Positions 25,444-27,463 of a stretch of 27,463 bases of DNA are shown in pieces; within the stretch, counting starts at the first letter, position 1, and each line of letters starts with the position of its first letter. This stretch comes from CAZTVF01 sp964616985 (GTDB lineage Bacteria; Planctomycetota; Phycisphaerae; SM23-33). The notes under the pieces were generated by a model. That model was not told where the DNA came from and did no database searches. It worked only from the letters and a program-made list of their open reading frames with translations. The stretch covers positions 1 through 27,463 of the forward strand of contig CAZTVF010000073.1 in NCBI GenBank assembly GCA_964616985.1, in the 5' to 3' direction. Position numbers and translations under genes: made by a program.

Positions 25444-27345
25444 CTATAGTGTGAGAATCCTCGCCAATTCATCCCCTTCGCTGAAGTCGGGGATGATCAG
25501 GTCGGCGCCGGCGCGGATGAGGCGGGAGCGTTTGAGGGGGTTGAGGCCGAAGCGGCGGAGTTCGTCGCTGGCGATGCCGATGGCGACGCCGTCATATTTG
25601 CGGGTCTCGCGGATCTCGACGGGGCCGTCGCCGAAGGTCGCCACCTGCGGACCGGCCAGGCCATGCTCGCGGAAAATCCGCTCGAGCACCATTCGCTTGG
25701 CCTCGACGGCGACGTCGCCGACGGCCCCGAAGATGCGGCCTTCGAACAGGTGCGCGTATCCCAGGGCGTGGGCCTCGGCGGCAACGTGCGAGACGTCGGT
25801 GCCGCTGGCGAGGTAGAGCTTGACGCCCGCGGCGTGCAGGCGGGCGACGAACGCAGCCGCCCCGGCGATCTGAAACTCCGCCGCCGCCAGCTGCCCGCGC
25901 TTCAGCTTCTCCAGCCGCCGCGCGACCGTCGCCAGCAGATCGCGGTCGTACATCGCCTTGTAGCCGTGCATGTCCAGCACCTCGCCCGCCGGCACGAGGC
26001 CGAACTGGCGCACGAGTTCCACCAGCCCCTGCATCTGCACCAGCGTCTGCACGCCGGTGGTGCGGTCGATGAAGCGGGCCACGTGCTCGACGACCTTGTT
26101 GTACAGGCCCTCGTCCGCGCGGTCGTAATGCTCGCCGAGGATCGCGCGGACCATCATCGGGGCCATGATGCCCTCCCAGCCTTCGCGAAGGGTGGACAGC
26201 GTGCCGTCGTGGTCGAAGATGGCGTGGCGGATCTGCAGCCCCGCCGGCAGGTCGCGGACGATCTCGATCTCGCTGCCCGCGGCCTGGCGCGCCTGGCGAG
26301 GGTCGTCGGCCAGTTCGGGCAGGTAGACGTAATCGGGCGCGGGGCCCACGCGGAGGATCTCCTCCGGCGAGGCCGTGCCCGTGGTCTGCAGCTTCTGCAC
26401 CGTGATCGACGCGGCGATGTTGGCCAGGCGGGCGGCAGTGACCGCGTCCCCGCCGCTGCCCAGCACCGCCGCCAGGGCGGACACAGCCGTGTCGCCGGCG
26501 CCGACGGGATCGGTGCGGCCGAGAACCTGGATGCCCGGCACGATCTGCACATCCCCGCCGCTGCAGACGATCAGGCCGTTCTCGCCGCGGGTGATGAACA
26601 CTTCGCGGCCGGTGATGCCCGCGAGCTTGCGGGCCAGGTCGCACGCGTCGGCCAGCGGGATCCGCTCGTCCAGCGGGCGGGGCGAGCCGCACAGGCGGGC
26701 GGCCTCGTGGGCGTTGAGCTTCAGGATGGCCCCGCGGAATTCGCCCGCCCGGTGGCGCGAGTCGACGATGAAGCGGCAGCGGGGGGCGTCGGCGATGATC
26801 GCGTTGATGCGGCCGATCATGTCGCTGGTGCACACGCCCGCGGGCACCTGCTGGTTGAGGATGACCACGTCGGACGTTTCGGCCGCGGCGCGAAGGCGGG
26901 CGGCCAAGGCATCCAGCGACGCCGGCGCGACGGCGTTGAAGGCGCCGAAATCGATGCGGTTCTGCTCGGCCTCGCCGATGCAGGGCTTGGCGTAGACCAT
27001 CGTCTGCCAATCGGCCTGGGAGTGCAGCATGCCCGCGGCGTCGGCGCCCGCGGCCTGCAGCATGTCGCGCATTGCGCGGCCGAACATGTCGTCGCCGACC
27101 AGGCCGACGGCCCGCACGCTGCCTGCGCCGATGTCGACGAGGTTGGCCACCACGTTGCCCGCGCCGCCCAGGCTGTACCGCTGCCGCCTGACCCGCCGCA
27201 CGGGCAGGCCGGTCTCGATGGAGATCTCGCTGTCGTTCGTGTCGATCAGCCAGTACGCGTCGAGGCAAAAGTCGCCGAACACCGTCACCCTCGCCCGCGT
27301 CAGGCCGTTGAGGCACGTCTGGAGCCAGTTGGATTCATTGGTCAT
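25444..27345 (-). CDS. Fusion of PfkB/HldE-type sugar kinase and HAD phosphatase
   Basis: A protein of 633 residues with two enzymes in one chain. Residues about 15-335 form a ribokinase-fold kinase of the RfaE/HldE type. The sugar-binding GGAGNVVANL is at 60-69, and the ATP-site and catalytic D285 lie in DPVGAGDTA. Residues about 372-633 form a HAD hydrolase: motif I D378-H-D380-G-T, motif II S514 in YLASGTD, motif III K550, and motif IV GDGPVEI with D573 and E577. The helical stretch at about 385-495 would be the cap. In heptose synthesis a kinase and a separate HAD phosphatase (GmhB) act in turn, so a similar two-step role is possible; the HldE nucleotidyltransferase domain is missing. The ATG has TAGAAT six bases upstream and no ribosome binding site, suggesting a leaderless message. 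Confidence 0.85.
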   Translation of the reverse strand: MTNESNWLQTCLNGLTRARVTVFGDFCLDAYWLIDTNDSEISIETGLPVRRVRRQRYSLGGAGNVVANLVDIGAGSVRAVGLVGDDMFGRAMRDMLQAAGADAAGMLHSQADWQTMVYAKPCIGEAEQNRIDFGAFNAVAPASLDALAARLRAAAETSDVVILNQQVPAGVCTSDMIGRINAIIADAPRCRFIVDSRHRAGEFRGAILKLNAHEAARLCGSPRPLDERIPLADACDLARKLAGITGREVFITRGENGLIVCSGGDVQIVPGIQVLGRTDPVGAGDTAVSALAAVLGSGGDAVTAARLANIAASITVQKLQTTGTASPEEILRVGPAPDYVYLPELADDPRQARQAAGSEIEIVRDLPAGLQIRHAIFDHDGTLSTLREGWEGIMAPMMVRAILGEHYDRADEGLYNKVVEHVARFIDRTTGVQTLVQMQGLVELVRQFGLVPAGEVLDMHGYKAMYDRDLLATVARRLEKLKRGQLAAAEFQIAGAAAFVARLHAAGVKLYLASGTDVSHVAAEAHALGYAHLFEGRIFGAVGDVAVEAKRMVLERIFREHGLAGPQVATFGDGPVEIRETRKYDGVAIGIASDELRRFGLNPLKRSRLIRAGADLIIPDFSEGDELARILTL

Positions 27346-27463
27346 GACGGGATTCTAAGCAATTTGCCCCCGGAATACACGGATTACGCCAACGCGTTGC
27401 CGCCACAGGGCAATCGCATGTACAGTGGCGCGGGCGTCCCGCCCGCGAGTTCCGAGGGCGTCT
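27346..27463. other. Upstream region of the kinase fusion, with hairpin
   Basis: It contains the -10-like TAGAAT (minus strand, 27352-27357) of the kinase fusion and an 8-bp GC hairpin CGCGGGCG/CGCCCGCG (27429-27436 with 27440-27447), part of what looks like another palindromic repeat cut by the window edge. Confidence 0.5.

Overview
The window looks like part of a draft or metagenome-assembled genome of an anaerobic, GC-rich Planctomycetota bacterium, probably in or near Phycisphaerae. The evidence is a PEP-CTERM secreted protein, a HARE-like winged-helix protein with a coiled coil, a Desulfovibrio-type hybrid cluster protein, a flavodiiron protein, a hybrid kinase with an RsbRD_N-type sensor domain, and many palindromic intergenic repeats. 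The lineage is inferred from gene content only. A run of ten Ns at 8798-8807 marks a scaffold gap.

Layout. 1-1110: tRNA-Pro(GGG) with its terminator, then an internally deleted IS21-type element keeping both ends and the 3' half of istB. 1111-5682 (all minus strand): PEP-CTERM protein, a repeat-filled spacer, a DUF255 thioredoxin-fold protein and a methyltransferase-like protein. 6034-7866: class III aminotransferase (ArgD-like), a hairpin repeat and a small lipoprotein. 7873-15965: a coherent nitrosative/oxidative stress island made of a Crp/Fnr regulator, a flavodiiron protein, a divergent hybrid histidine kinase, and an operon of a 4Fe-4S protein, a nitrous-oxide-stimulated-promoter family protein and an HD-domain/hybrid-cluster-protein fusion. 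The operon is preceded by a perfect Fnr-type palindrome centred 41.5 bp upstream of the predicted start of transcription. 15966-16604: a repeat cluster. 16605-20885: a winged-helix protein, then a run of pgpA, a glycosidase-like TIM-barrel protein and two alpha/beta hydrolases. 21273-24715: mrfA (helicase) and mrfB (exonuclease), a DNA-repair pair. 24727-25430: an IS200-type Y1 transposase gene between roughly 100-bp palindromic ends. 25444-27345: a PfkB-kinase/HAD-phosphatase fusion.

How the genes work together. The regulator carries the E-xx-SR recognition helix that reads TTGA half sites, and the 4Fe-4S/Hcp operon carries exactly such a site. The simplest reading is that the regulator switches on Hcp and its Fe-S partner, and possibly the flavodiiron protein, in response to NO or related stress. 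The most unusual item is the in-frame fusion of an HD phosphohydrolase domain to Hcp, with a ribosome binding site inside the gene just before the Hcp part, so one gene may give two products.

Intergenic space is rich in inverted repeats of several unrelated families. One 241-bp nested palindrome occurs twice in direct orientation, 14 kb apart, bracketing the whole stress island.
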